Source: Anaspis maculata (taxonomy: Eukaryota; Arthropoda; Insecta; Coleoptera; Scraptiidae). From it: a stretch of 64,000 nt of DNA. This document shows, one piece after another, positions 53,089 through 64,000 of the stretch. The position numbers were made by a program, and so were the translations under genes. The notes below the pieces were generated by a model. It made no database searches. It was not told where the DNA came from and saw only the letters and a list, made by a program, of their open reading frames with translations. The stretch's first letter is position 1. Every line of letters starts with the position of its first letter. The stretch lies in the NCBI GenBank assembly GCA_949128115.1, contig OX421968.1, forward strand, positions 53,833,423 to 53,897,422, read 5' to 3'.

Positions 53089-55339
53089 GGTGGCATTTTT
53101 CCTGCTTTATTGCAAAAGGGTGTCGAATACCTAGCCCCGCAACTACAGGAAATCTTTAGGGCCTGCTACTTGCTAGCTCACACTCCAAAAGAGTGGAAAG
53201 AGGCAAGGGTGGTATTTATACCCAAGGCAGGGCGACGGCCTCCAGAAGAGGCCAAGTCTTACCGTCCCATTAGCCTCACATCCTTTCTCCTGAAAACTAT
53301 GGAGAAAATCGTAGACAACTACATAAGATGTGAGATTCTGAAAAATAATCCACTTCATATACGACAATTTGCCTATCAACCAGGCAAATCTACAGTGGAT
53401 GCTCTAAATAGCTTAGTGCTGGAATTAGAGGCATCACTTGAAGCGAAAGAAATCGCTATCGGCACATTCGTGGATGTGGAAGGTGCTTTCGATAACACCA
53501 CGTACTCATCCATAGAAAAAGCCGCTAAGAGGAAAGGGGTAGATACCCCTACTATAAAGTGGATACAATCCATGCTTGTAGACAGAAAGGTTACGGCAGG
53601 CCTTGGAGGAGAGTCTGTCACAGTCATTACGGGAAAGGGGTGTCCACAGGGTGGAGTACTATCGCCCCTCCTGTGGTGTCTTGTGGTGGATGGACTGCTC
53701 GAAAGGCTGGCGGACCAGAGATACAGCTGCTACGGCTATGCCGATGACATCGCAGCCGTTGTCAGGGGAAAGTTCGATGGAACGACTTCGGCCTTGACAC
53801 AAAATGCGATAAACATCATCAACCAATGGTGTTTGGAGGAGGGCTTCAGTATTAACTCAACCAAAACCGTAATAGTTCCGTTTACACGCCGCAGAAAAGT
53901 CAAACTGACTGCTCCGGTACTAAAGGGAATAAAAATTGAGTTCTCTGAAGAGGTCAAATATCTGGGCATCATCCTAGATAAGAATCTCACTTGGAACTCA
54001 CATCTTAACAAAACCATTGGAAAGTCCACAGCGGCCCTTTTCACATGCCGCAAACTTTTTGGAAGGACTTGGGGTCTACAACCAAGTATGATCCATTGGT
54101 CGTACACCACGGTTGTAAGACCCATTGTGACGTATGCCTCACTGGTCTGGTGGACCAAAACGAATGAAATGACAAGTCAACAGAAGCTACAAAAGCTTCA
54201 AAGACTTGCCTGTCTAGGTATTACTGGAGCGATGTTCACCACTCCTACAGCAGCAATGGAAGTTTTACTAGACCTACTTCCACTGCACAAGCAGGTAGAA
54301 AAAGAAGGTTCAATGAGCGCCCTCAGAATAGGACCCAGAGGCCTAAAACGAGGGCACATGAAAGTGCTGGACGCAATAAGGGAGGAATTTCCCTTGAGTC
54401 CAACAGACTCTATGCCGGTTGAGTACAGCTCTGATGCCAACTATGAAGTGGTCATAAGAGACCGCCAGGAAAGCTTCCGAGCATTGGCTCAACTGCAGAA
54501 AAATCACCTAGTCTTGTACACAGACGGGTCCATAAGAGAAGAAGGAGCCGGAATAGGCATATATGGCCCAAAATACAGGGAATTATTACCTTTAGGTCGG
54601 TCACTTTCTATTCTTCAAATTGAAATTCTGGCGATAGAAAGATGTGCCCAAGTCTGCCTATCTAGGCGGTACGAAGGAGCAAGAATCTGCATTGCCACAG
54701 ATAGCCAGGTGGCTCTAAGGCATCTGAAAGCCTACGACTGTAAGTCAAAAACCACCTGGAACTGTAAACAGTCACTTATACAACTGGCAAAGAGCAACAA
54801 ACTCACTTTGGTGTGGGTACCTGCTCACCAGGGTATAAAGGGAAACGAAGAAGCGGACGCTCTCGCGAAAAAAGGGGCTCAAACAACATTTATCGGACCG
54901 GGGCCCTCAGGTGGGATGCCGATATCCCTAATAAAGGGAGAAGTCGATAAATGGGAAAATAGGCAGAAAATTGCCTACTGGAATCACACTCCAGGCCAAA
55001 GACAAGCCAAAAGGCTTAATTGCGCTCTCAAAGATGAAAACGCAACTCATCCTCTCGCTCTCAAAGAGCGAATTGAGACTGCTCACAGGTCTACTCACCG
55101 GACATTGCGAGGTGAGATACCACCTGCACAATATGGGTAAGGAACACTTAACCATGTGCAGGCTATGTGAATCGGCAGATGAAACTACCGAGCACATACT
55201 CTGCCAATGCAAAGTATTGGCACAGCAAAGGCTTGCACTGATGGGAAGCGCGGAATTAACACCCGCAGACATCAGGGGCAAGTCTCCCAGAGAAATCATC
55301 ACCTTTGTGAAAGAAGTTGACTTCCTGAGAATGAAGTAA
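53089..55339 (+). pseudogene. LINE ORF2: reverse transcriptase, RNase H and C-terminal zinc knuckle
   Basis: A 676-codon frame from 53110 contains RT motifs VDVEGAFD (122-128 of that frame), PQGGVLSPLL (179-188) and YADD (210-213, at 53737). RNase H follows: YTDGS with D472, QIEILAIE with E505, ATDSQ with D531, GNEEAD with D583. Around 55030 a one-base shift breaks the frame, and the true C-terminus (LSKSELRLLTGLLTGH, CRLC..H.LC-type zinc knuckle) continues in another frame to TAA 55339. RT and RNase H residues are all present, so the copy is fairly young. It cannot make the full protein. Confidence 0.9.
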
Positions 55340-55432
55340 AAGTATGGTAACGCACAAAAGACCTTACAGGTCGCAGTGCAGAAAGGTTCCTTCGAGGCCA
55401 AACGACCACATCTAATAATAATAATAATAATA
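53089..55432 (+). mobile_element. I-type LINE, 5' truncated
   Basis: Begins inside ORF2 just ahead of the RT (GGIFPALLQKGVEYL) and ends in (TAA)n at 55411-55432. RT plus RNase H and a TAA tail fit the I/R1 group of arthropod LINEs. The endonuclease and ORF1 are absent. It lies just after the 3' end of the Helentron-like element. Confidence 0.9.
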
Positions 55433-56065
55433 AATACTCACCTCAAACAATTTCGAAGACCGACAGCTTGAGGTTCCCAAACTCATCAGTAGCACAGCTA
55501 ATTTTGCTTTAAGAATAGAGGCTTCATTTCCAAAGCAATACATGATTTTTTTTATTTAGGAACTATTTATTGTGTGAACACAAAAAATACAACCAAATTT
55601 GCGACTGCCTGATTGGCTGCCTACCTTGTCAGACATCTTCTTGAATTTTCATTTTTAGGCCCTGGAAAGTGATGTTTTTCCAAGTTTTAAATCCAAATAT
55701 CTCAGAAATGAAGCCTCTATCAAAATTTTGCAAGAGTAACTTTCTTCTCCAAGTTAAACGTGAAATTCAAGAATTGGAGCCATCCCCAAAAATAATTAGG
55801 GGGAAAAGGGGGAAGGGTACCCTGTGTTATCTTCGCCCCTCCCTAAAAATGTTTGATGGAATGCGTTATTATTGTTCAATAAGAGACTTGTTTACGTAAA
55901 CTTTGGTTTCAATTTGAATAACATTGGTTGAACGGTTCAAAAGTTATGCAAAAAAAAACCTGTTTATAAAAAACAACTTAAAAGGCCTGTGCAAGAACTT
56001 TAAAAAAACGATTTTTAAAGTTCAACTTTGAACGCCTATATCTCCGTAGATACTCGTTTCTGATA
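55433..56065. repeat. Partial arm of the TCCCGGAATTAG foldback family
   Basis: From 55640, GGCCCTGGAAAGTG through TTATCTTCGCCCCT to AGGCCTGTGC matches 46560-46930. The ends and the second arm are missing. Confidence 0.6.
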
Positions 56066-59000
56066 TAAACTGCTCGTCAAAAGTTGAGCATAGAGCAAAA
56101 TTTGCTTCAATTTCAAGAAAGGATTTCTTCGGGGAAAGATATCAGATTAGGAGGAAATTTATGGTGCCTGGCAGAGCTTTCTTCCAGCTGCAAGACGTTA
56201 TGTCGACTTACGGCACCATTGACTTTGTCCATGATAAACAGGATGCCAAAGGAAGGAGTGTCAAAAGTGTTAATTTTTGAAGTCGTGGAACTTTTTTAGA
56301 AAAAATTTCGGATTTTTTTTCTCTTCAGTTTTAGAAAGCGGATATCAATATCTCGAAACGGTTTTTGACTTTTTATCGTAGTATATTTCTTCAAAGAGTT
56401 TCTTGATTTTTTTGTGGAATTTGGATTTTTTGATACAGAATTTGCTAGAGTTGTTGCCTTTTCTTGAAAATTCACAGAAACGTACACAATTGCTGGATGA
56501 ATTATACCATGAGAAAATTTGACCTCATGGGCCCCCAGAAGAGGTTATCTTCTGGACCTCTTCAAGGGAGATACCCAATGAAGCATGCTGCGACATCACA
56601 TTGACACTTATTGACTCCAGCATGAATAAAAATGCAAGACTTGTAACCATTTGTTGCATCAAAATTACCATGGTTACCAATTAGTCCCATCATGGGTGAT
56701 TTTGTTACTGCCCAAGTCACTGGAAATTTCCAGAAGTGATATCTCCAAGACGAATAGAGATAGAGCCGTAATTCTTTTTTTGATTTCAATCGGACACATT
56801 ATTGGTCATTCGAGAATGATGTGCAAATTTTTCACCATCTACTTTTTCAGTGGTGGGGGGTAATTTTGACGTTTGTCATGTCAGAACGTTTTTTTTTGTA
56901 CTTGTGATCGTTGAAATGTCAACTTGAATGTGATCTACCACTTTCACATCAGTAGTGAAAACAAAAGACCAACAAAGTTTTTCTCAAGAAACCTGGACTT
57001 TGAGGAAGAAAAACACCGAACGCAAACTTGAAATTAATCAGCTGAAAATGACAGTCTACATTCATGTTGACATTTCACTGATGACAAGTACAACAAAAAA
57101 GTTCCGACATGACAAACGTCAAAATTACCCACCACTACTGAAAAAGTATGAACGTGAAAAATTTGCACTTCATGCTCGAATGGCCAATGATGTGTCCGAT
57201 TGGAATCAAAAAAAGAATTATGGCTTTACCGGGTGGGCCATAAAAAACCGTACTGTTTTATTTTTCTCGCCGATTTTTTGTTTCTTGACCGATTTTGACA
57301 AGCTTGATATCATTGTGTAGCTAATTGAAGAGGCTACCAGAACCATATACAAATGATTCTCAAGTGTCAAAATTCAAAATGGCGGAAACAACTGAAAATA
57401 GGCCTTCTTTTGCAGTCGTTTTTTTAAATTAAAATTTGACAGAATAACCCAACTTAAGACGTTTTCTGAAAGAATGGACTATTTTCTACATTTTAAGACC
57501 ACAACTAGCTCAATTGGTTCATTCGTTGGGGAGATGTGGCAAATTGAAAACAAGCTTATTTGCTATTGTTTCAATCCAAAATGAATGATGAAAAATATTG
57601 TTTTGCCTGTCAAATTTTTATTTTTGGAACGATTTTGACAGGTTTAGTATCATTATGTAACCAATTAAATACGCTCCAAGTGTCATATACGATTATGATT
57701 GAAATGTCAAAATTCAAAAATGCGGACACAACTGAAAATAGGCCTTCTTTTGCAGTCGTTTTTTTAAATTAAAATTTGACAGAATAACCCAACTAAAGAC
57801 GTTTTCTGAAAGAATGGACTATTTTCTACATTTTAAGACCACAACTAGCTCAATTGGTTCATTCGTTGGGCAGATGTGGCAAATTGAAAACAAGCTTATT
57901 TGCTATTGTTTCAATCCAAAATGAATGATAAAAAATATTGTTTTGCCTGTCAAATTTTTATTTTTGGAACGATTTTGACAGGTTTAGTATCATTATGTAA
58001 CCAATTAAATAGGCTCCAAGTGTCATATACGATTATGATTGAAATGTCAAAATTCAAAAATGCGGACACAACTGAAAATAAGCCTTCTTTCGCAGTCGTT
58101 TTTTCAAATTGGAATTTGACAAAATGACAGAACTAGACACGTTTTTTGAAGAACGAACTGTATTTTAGATTTTGACACCACAACTAACTCAATTGGTTCA
58201 TTCGTTAAGGAGATGTGGCAAATTAAAAAAAAAGCTTGTTTGCCATTGTTTCAATCCAAAACGAATAGTAGTAAAAAATATTATTTTGTCTGTAAAATTT
58301 ATTCAAGGGGTGGCTGCCTGAGATATAATCACCGTTTTTTCAAAATATAATTCAAAATTATTTTACAGGGTGAGTTTCACTTGGTAGGTTCCTATCTATG
58401 GACGCGGACTCTCTGGATGCAAACATTTGAGGACTATCCTAGTTTTTGTAATTGTGTTGGTCAAAGTTGTTGTTGATTACTTGAATCCATTGTTAACCTC
58501 AAAATAGACATGTAACATGTGACATAGGTTTTAATTTCACTGATGGTAGAAACATATTCTGATAGTCTTTTCCACAACATTTGCACATCGTTTTTTTCAA
58601 AAAGCCCATTTAATTCTGTCAAATTTCAATGAAAAAAAAGACTGCAAAAGAAGGATTGTTTTCAGTTGTGTCCTCTATTTGGAATTTGGACATTTCGATC
58701 ATATTCGTATATGACACTTGTAGCCTAGTTAATCGGCTACATAATAACATCAAATCTATCATAATCGCTTCAGAAGCAAAAATTTTACAGACAAAATAAT
58801 ATTTTTTATTATTCGTTTTGGATTGAAACAATGGCAAATAAGCTTTTTCTTAATTTGCCACATCTCCTCAACGAATGAACCAATTGAACTAGTTGTGGTG
58901 TCAAAATGTAAAAAATAGTTCATTATTCAAAAAACGCTTCTAGTTCTGTCATTTTGTCGAATTTCAATTTAAAAAAACGACCGCGAAAGATGGCTCATTT

Positions 59001-60117
59001 TTAGTTGTGTCGGCCATTTTTAATTCTGACATTTCAATCATATTGGTATATGACACTTCAAGCTTATTTAATTGGTTACATAATGATACTAAACCTGTCA
59101 AAATCGCTCCAGAAACAAAAATTTGACAGGCAAAACAATATTTTTTATCATTAATTTTGGATTAAAACAATGGAAAATAAGCTTCTTCCGAATTTGCCAC
59201 ATCTTTCCAACGAATGAACCAATCGAGCTGATTGTGGTCTCAAAATGTAGAAAATAGTTCATTCTTTCAGAAAACGTCTTTAGTTCGATTATTTTGTGAA
59301 ATTTCAATTTAAAAAAACGACTGCAAAAGAAGGCCTACTTTCAGTTGTTTCCGCCATTTTGAATTTTGACACTTAGGAATCATTTGTATATGGTACTGGT
59401 AGCCTCTTCAATTAGCTACACAATGACACCAAGCTTGTCAAAATCGGTCAAGAAACAAAAAATCGGCGAGGAAAATAAAACAGTACGGTTTTTTATGGCC
59501 CACCCGGTATCTCTACTGGTCTAGGAGATATGACTTCTGGAAGTTTCCAGTGACTTGGGCAGTAACAAAATCACCCATGATGGGACTAATTGGTAACCAT
59601 GGTAATTTTGATGCAACGTATGTTCACAAGTCTTGCATTTTTATTCATTCTGCAGTCAATAAGTGTCAATGTGATGTCGCAGCATGCTTCATTGGGTATC
59701 TCCCTTGAAGAGGTCCAGAAGATAACCTCTTCTGGGGGCCCATGGGGTCAAATTTTTCCATGGTATAATTCATCCAGCAATTGTGTACGTTTCTGTGAAT
59801 TTTCAAGAAAAAGCAATAGCTCTAGCAAGTTCTGCATGAAAAAATCCAAATTCTACAGCAAAATCAAGAACTTTTTAAAGAAACAAAATACGATCAAAAG
59901 TCAAAAACCGTTTCGAGATATTGATATCCGCTTTCTAAAACTGAAAAGAAAAAAAATCCGAAATTTTTGTGACGTAAGTCACATAGCGTCTTATAGCTAA
60001 AGAAAAGCTCTACCAGGCACTATAATTTTTTTCAAATCGGATATCTTTCCCCGAAGAAATCCTTGCTTGAAATTGGAGCAAATTTTGGTCTATGCTTAAC
60101 TTTTGACAAGCAGTTTA
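56066..60117. mobile_element. 4.05-kb foldback, TAAACTGCT ends, with nested foldback
   Basis: The left end TAAACTGCTCGTCAAAAGTT and the right end AACTTTTGACAAGCAGTTTA are inverted, with TA outside (56064-56065, 60118-60119). Arms pair for 600 bases or more (GGGTATCTCCCTTGAAG.., CCATGATGGGACTAATTGG). An inner palindrome (about 56820-57180) and the element at 57229 lie in the loop. Confidence 0.85.
57229..59507. mobile_element. 2.28-kb foldback, CCGGGTGGGCC ends, copy 2
   Basis: Same ends and TA flanks (57227-57228, 59508-59509) as 28626-30555. Each arm has three units of a repeat of about 340 bases, two in almost exact tandem at 57540-57880 and 57880-58220. Longer than copy 1 by one unit on the left. 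A 70-codon frame recurs in many units. Confidence 0.9.
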
Positions 60118-60119
60118 TA

Positions 60120-61029
60120 CAGGGTGTCCGTTTTTCGAGGCTAAGCATGGGTATCTCGCTTATCTTCAGAGATACAGAGTCGGTTAAATTAGAAAAAAGT
60201 TGCGAATTCTCATGACGATCAATGATCCAAAAACATATTTGACTTGTCAGTTTTAGTTTTTGAGATATCGAGAAAAAACGGAAATTTGTAATTTTTGTTT
60301 TTATTTTTTATTTGAAAAACGGTTGAAGATAGCCTTTTCTAACTAAGACATTGTGAAGGCACTTCTCCAAGGGGAATTCAATGTTGCCAAAATCTTCATT
60401 CTAGCTTTCAAAACAATCGAGATTCAACTCTTTTTTCTCTTAAGGGCGCCATATTGGATTTTGATATTTTTAAATACAATATTTTTTCTGGTTACAACGA
60501 TGTGTCACATGCCACTGTTGAATTCATGCTTTTGAGCAAAAATTTTTTTTCAATTTTTCAAAGAGTGCTTTGGAAACAAGATCAGCACCGACAATAAAAA
60601 AACCGTAAATGTTGAACATTTATTCAACAGTGACATGTGGCACATCGTTGTAACCAGAATGGAATACCGTATTCAAAAATATCAAAATCCAATATGGCGC
60701 CCATTAGAGAAAAAAGTTGAATGTCGTATCTCGGCTGCTTTGAAAGCTAGAATAAAGATTTTGGCAGCTTTGAATTCCCCTTGGAAAAGTGCCCTGACAA
60801 TGTCTAGATTAGAAAAGGCCACCTTCAACCGTTTTTTGAATAAAAAATTTAAACAAAAATTCAAATTCCCGTTTTTTCACGACATCTCAAAAACTAAAAT
60901 CGATACGTCAAATTTCTCATTGATCATTGATCGTCATGAAAATGCGGAACTTTTTCCTAATTCAACCGACTTTGTATCTCTCAAAATAAGCGAGATACCC
61001 ATGCTTAGCCTCGAAAAACGGACACCCTG
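60120..61029. mobile_element. 910-bp foldback, CAGGGTGTCCG ends
   Basis: CAGGGTGTCCGTTTTTCGAGG and its complement close the element. TA at 60118-60119 is shared with the end of the 4-kb foldback, and TA follows at 61030-61031. Arms pair almost to the centre (60.57 kb). Confidence 0.9.
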
Positions 61030-61031
61030 TA

Positions 61032-61789
61032 TGTTTTTTGAGAAAGTCTACCTCTTTTGAAATTTCCTATTCTGAAAGGACGCGATTTAAATTTGAAACA
61101 TCCTGTATTTTTTTATTTATTGTTTGCTATATTCATATTCATTGTTATTGCTTTCATTCATCTTTTACTGATAGTTTCCTTACAACTCAATAAATTCTTT
61201 TATTAACACCTCTACAAAAATTGTCATTCAAGTAGACATCCAAAGATCGTTCAAAAACCTCCTAATCAGATTTCATTTCAACAACCCATGTTTCAAGTAA
61301 GTTTCAATGTTTCACTTTGATGCGTAATGAAACTTTTCCCATCAGTACGACACATACTGCAGACGTACAGTCTTTTGAATTTTGTCATCTCAACACCTCA
61401 CACACATGACCTGATAGATAACGCGAATCGTACTTTTTCCTTCACGAAAAATGTTTTGAACATCAGTTCTGCCCTGCTAAGCCTAAAGCGCGTATCTACA
61501 TTTTGGTAAATTTGATACACTGCAGTTTTATGCCAAGTTTTTATGCCGTTATGTCATAGTATAATATGAATAAAGCAGTTATTTGAGAACTCTAATTATT
61601 GCGCTATCCATGTATAATCATAACCACATGATCGCGAACATCATAGCCCCTAAAATATGAGCATGAAAATGCAGTGTATCAAATTTATCAACATGTAGAT
61701 ACGCGCTTTAGGCTTAGCACGGCAGAGTTATGATATCATGCTTGTCCAAGAAGGTAAATGAATCTTTTATAATTCTCTAAAATATTTTG
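61032..61789. other. Unassigned sequence with a 60-bp hairpin
   Basis: TGCTAAGCCTAAAGCGCGTATCTACA at 61475 pairs with its complement at 61695; TACACTGCAGTTTTATGCC with CATGAAAATGCAGTGTA. A small element with arms of about 60 bp (61458-61728). Otherwise not recognised. Confidence 0.6.
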
Positions 61790-62070
61790 TTTGTAGTTGT
61801 TGAGATCACCTTTGTATCACCTTTCTTGTACACAGCTCTTATCTTAGCAATCTTCAGTAAATCCGGGAAAACTCCTTCAGAAAATATCTACTTGATACAA
61901 TGACAATATATGAGTCAATTGAAAATGAAATAACATGTGCCATACATTTGAAAAGCTTTGTAGAAATTTCATCTTCTCCCACATAGTTTATATCTTTCAA
62001 GTTCCTTATGCATGCATATACCTCGTCATAATCTGTTAGATAAAAAAATACTATGTTCATTTTTTGTTGC
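61770..62070 (-). pseudogene. LINE reverse transcriptase scrap
   Basis: The minus strand reads TDYDEVYACIRNLKDINYVG, then EDEISTKLFK, the N-terminal block of many LINE RTs (LK-x-K-x-x-G-x-DEI). After a shift at about 61890 it continues EGVFPDLLKIAKIRAVYKKG, the next block. No palm or YADD follows. Its family differs from both larger LINEs here. Confidence 0.65.
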
Positions 62071-63699
62071 ATATTTAGGTACGCGAAGCGGCCTTTGGAG
62101 ATATTTACCTAAGGAACCTACGAGGCACGTATATGACATTGTGGCGGAGGTGGTGCAGTACCAATCCGAATTACATGAACTTTAGGTAATTATTTATTAT
62201 TTATTTGTTGATTTATTTATTTATTTATTATTAAAATCCTAATTATACAATAAAACTTCAATGTGTATTTTCAACTCCCTTGTATGTAATTGTCGTAGTG
62301 GTGTTTTCTACGATTTACGATGACGCTGACCAAATAAAAGAGAATCAAGTGGTTCAGAATATAAAATAGGACATCCAGAGAATTTTGTGGATGAGGGAAG
62401 AGAGGGAGATTTGTTGGACTAGAAGATTTAGAAAACATTTTTTCAGATGGAGAATTTAATTCTATTTAATTTGATGTATCGTAGGTAGGTGTATCGTAGG
62501 TGTAGGTGATGTCATTTAAAATTTGAAAGTTTACATGAGTGGGGTCGAGGGGGCTGAAGATAGAAATTCGCCAATGTATCGATGTCTCCTTCGATATAAA
62601 AATCGAGCTGTTTTTGCTCGAAAAAATATTCACTAGAAATCGGGAGCTATTGCGGGTGGATAGTTTTCAAATCGGGTCATTTTATACCTAACAGATCTGT
62701 TAAGTTTATTGAATTTTTATATAAGCAAATTCATGCTCAACTACACTCAGCATTGCAGACTTTTGCAATATTGATCAAACACTTTATCTTTTTTTTTTAA
62801 TGTGGGGTTCCAAGCCCGGGATTATGTAGCAATGTTGGTCGTCTATGAAAATCCCTACCCTGTGTTGGAACACACAGGGGTTCGACAAAATTTCCTGTAA
62901 AGTGTCGGAAAGCATTCACCGGCGTCGGTGTTAGGCCTCGTCGCGGAAATAGGCCGACGTTAAATAAATTTATTATTGGTTAAAGTGATTGGGTTAGTTT
63001 TCTCGAGATGGCACTTCTAAGTCCGACATTTTTAATACAAGATTACTGTAAATGAAACTGAACATTTGAACAAATAGTCCTGATTACTGCCACATTTTCC
63101 TTTTTGTTTCGAGATGGCGCTAGGATCTTTTCTGTCAAACAGGTATGAAAGAAATCTGTTCTTCGGCAGCTTCGGGAACGGCAGAATGCGATCTGTATGG
63201 CTTTTTCGTGGTTTTGCTTAGATGGCCCTACATGCTTTCGTTTGTTAGAGAAAAGTTACCTGCTTTACCATTACAGTGACGTAAATGGTTCTGGGTTCAG
63301 GTTCTGTCTATTGCCTTGAAGATGGCGCCAGGATACTCGTGATTTGCAAGATATTTTTGCAGGAAATTTTGAATTCCAATTTCATACTTATTGTTAATCT
63401 GTTAAACTTGTATCATTTCCCCAAAGCCTATTGATTTATTTTTCTTGTTTTCGTAACGCGAGCGATTACCGAGTTTTGACATGACGAAATTTTGATTTCT
63501 GCCATTGGCAACATTGGGAAATCTCAATTTCCCACCACAGCCAACTAGTTTGAAAAGTGACATTTGTGTTGGAAATATTGAAAATGTCAACCACTAACTT
63601 ACTCTAATAGAAGAAAACCGTGAAACTGTTAGTGATACTCACATATGAATCTATTTGTTTTTCTTGTAAGTAAATGCCTACCGCATCTTATACGATCTA
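62071..63699. other. Unassigned region
   Basis: A (TTAT)n stretch at 62190-62235. The patch 62800-62960 is GC-richer with a hairpin CCCTGTGTTGGAACACACAGGG. TTCGAGATGGCGCTAGGATC occurs at 63108. No supported gene. Confidence 0.35.
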
Positions 63700-63705
63700 G
63701 GTTCT

Positions 63706-64000
63706 AATGATAGTTTTCCTCTATTATTCAAGTTTTGTTCATAATAGATCTTGTTTCAGGGATTTGTACATTGTCTTCACTGTCTTCACGCCAAGTCCCA
63801 GAGCTAGAGGTCAAGAGTTTGTCGAGGGGCTTGGCTGGCTCACCGCTCAACAATTGACGGCTTTCAAGATCAGATATGGGGAAAGAAGTCGTCTCTAAAG
63901 AAGTCCGCAAGTACTGGATGGAACTCGAATACATCACTTGCACCCAGATTCTCTTCCAACTTTGAAAGTTTACTTCTCATCTTGTCAAACTGGAGTGACC
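63706..64000 (-). pseudogene. Unidentified coding relic at window edge, one frameshift
   Basis: From the edge on the minus strand: LQFDKMRSKLSKLEENLG, ASDVFEFHPVLADFFRDDFF, then a one-base shift in a C run (about 63884) leads to SDLESRQLLSGEPAKPLDKL, LTSSSGTWREDSED and a stop at 63728. Both halves look like one conserved protein. I do not recognise the family. The gene would continue beyond the window. It might be a real gene with an assembly error, a retrocopy, or part of a large transposon. Confidence 0.4.

Noticed and set aside
53736..54158. 140-codon minus-strand ORF
   Set aside because: Antisense shadow of the LINE reverse transcriptase.
63745..63897. Acceptor TTTCAG with a frame in phase with PDZ exon 8
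   Set aside because: The phase fits (RDLYIVFTVF...), but it is 40 kb away and the minus strand of the same bases is far more protein-like. One-in-three chance agreement.

Overview
The window looks like arthropod, most likely insect, nuclear DNA. It is AT-rich, with GT-AG introns, TAGGTACCTAC-type simple repeats, I- and Jockey-type LINEs, piggyBac, hAT-like and Helentron-like elements, and a very high load of palindromic (foldback) elements flanked by TA. I cannot name the species. I found no tRNA, rRNA, CRISPR array or bacterial-type operon.

The one convincing host gene is on the + strand, from about 6.1 to 23.7 kb. It has nine proposed coding exons whose splice phases all agree. The conceptual protein has 847 residues: a Ser-rich disordered N-terminal half, a basic conserved patch, and two C-terminal PDZ domains. 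It resembles the scaffold family of insect big bang (bbg) and vertebrate PDZD2/pro-IL16. A TATA box at 6143 lies ahead of a short first coding exon, which suggests an internal promoter for a short isoform. The introns, one of nearly 9 kb, are packed with mobile elements.

Layout: 0-2 kb, a repeat module split by a 1.27-kb palindromic element. 2-6 kb, mostly unassigned. 6.1-23.7 kb, the PDZ gene; its introns hold a TA-flanked foldback, elements carrying THAP-like gene fragments, a hAT-like element with a perfect 8-bp duplication, a Helentron-like element with a 258-bp tandem array, and a 1.4-kb foldback. 25.6-28.4 kb, two tandem palindromic elements, one split by a piggyBac relic in TTAA. 28.4-35 kb, a minus-strand Jockey-type LINE flanked by a 47-bp direct repeat and itself broken by a 1.93-kb foldback and an LTR-like insertion. 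36-41 kb, two more elements with 8-bp duplications, a weak THAP-like gene fragment and a 1.2-kb foldback. 41-45 kb, a possible LTR and an inverted copy of the 38.7-kb repeat. 45.6-49.4 kb, a compound foldback holding three further foldbacks. 50.7-53 kb, two Helentron-like elements. 53.1-55.4 kb, an I-type LINE with RT and RNase H. 56-61 kb, a 4-kb palindrome nested with a 2.3-kb one, abutting a third on a shared TA. 61-64 kb, a LINE scrap and an unidentified coding relic at the edge.

Apart from the PDZ gene, nearly all recognisable protein similarity is transposon-derived and broken. The most useful results are the assembled PDZ gene model, several insertions dated or proven by target-site duplications or empty sites, and the repeated build of long hairpins inside introns that could feed small-RNA pathways.
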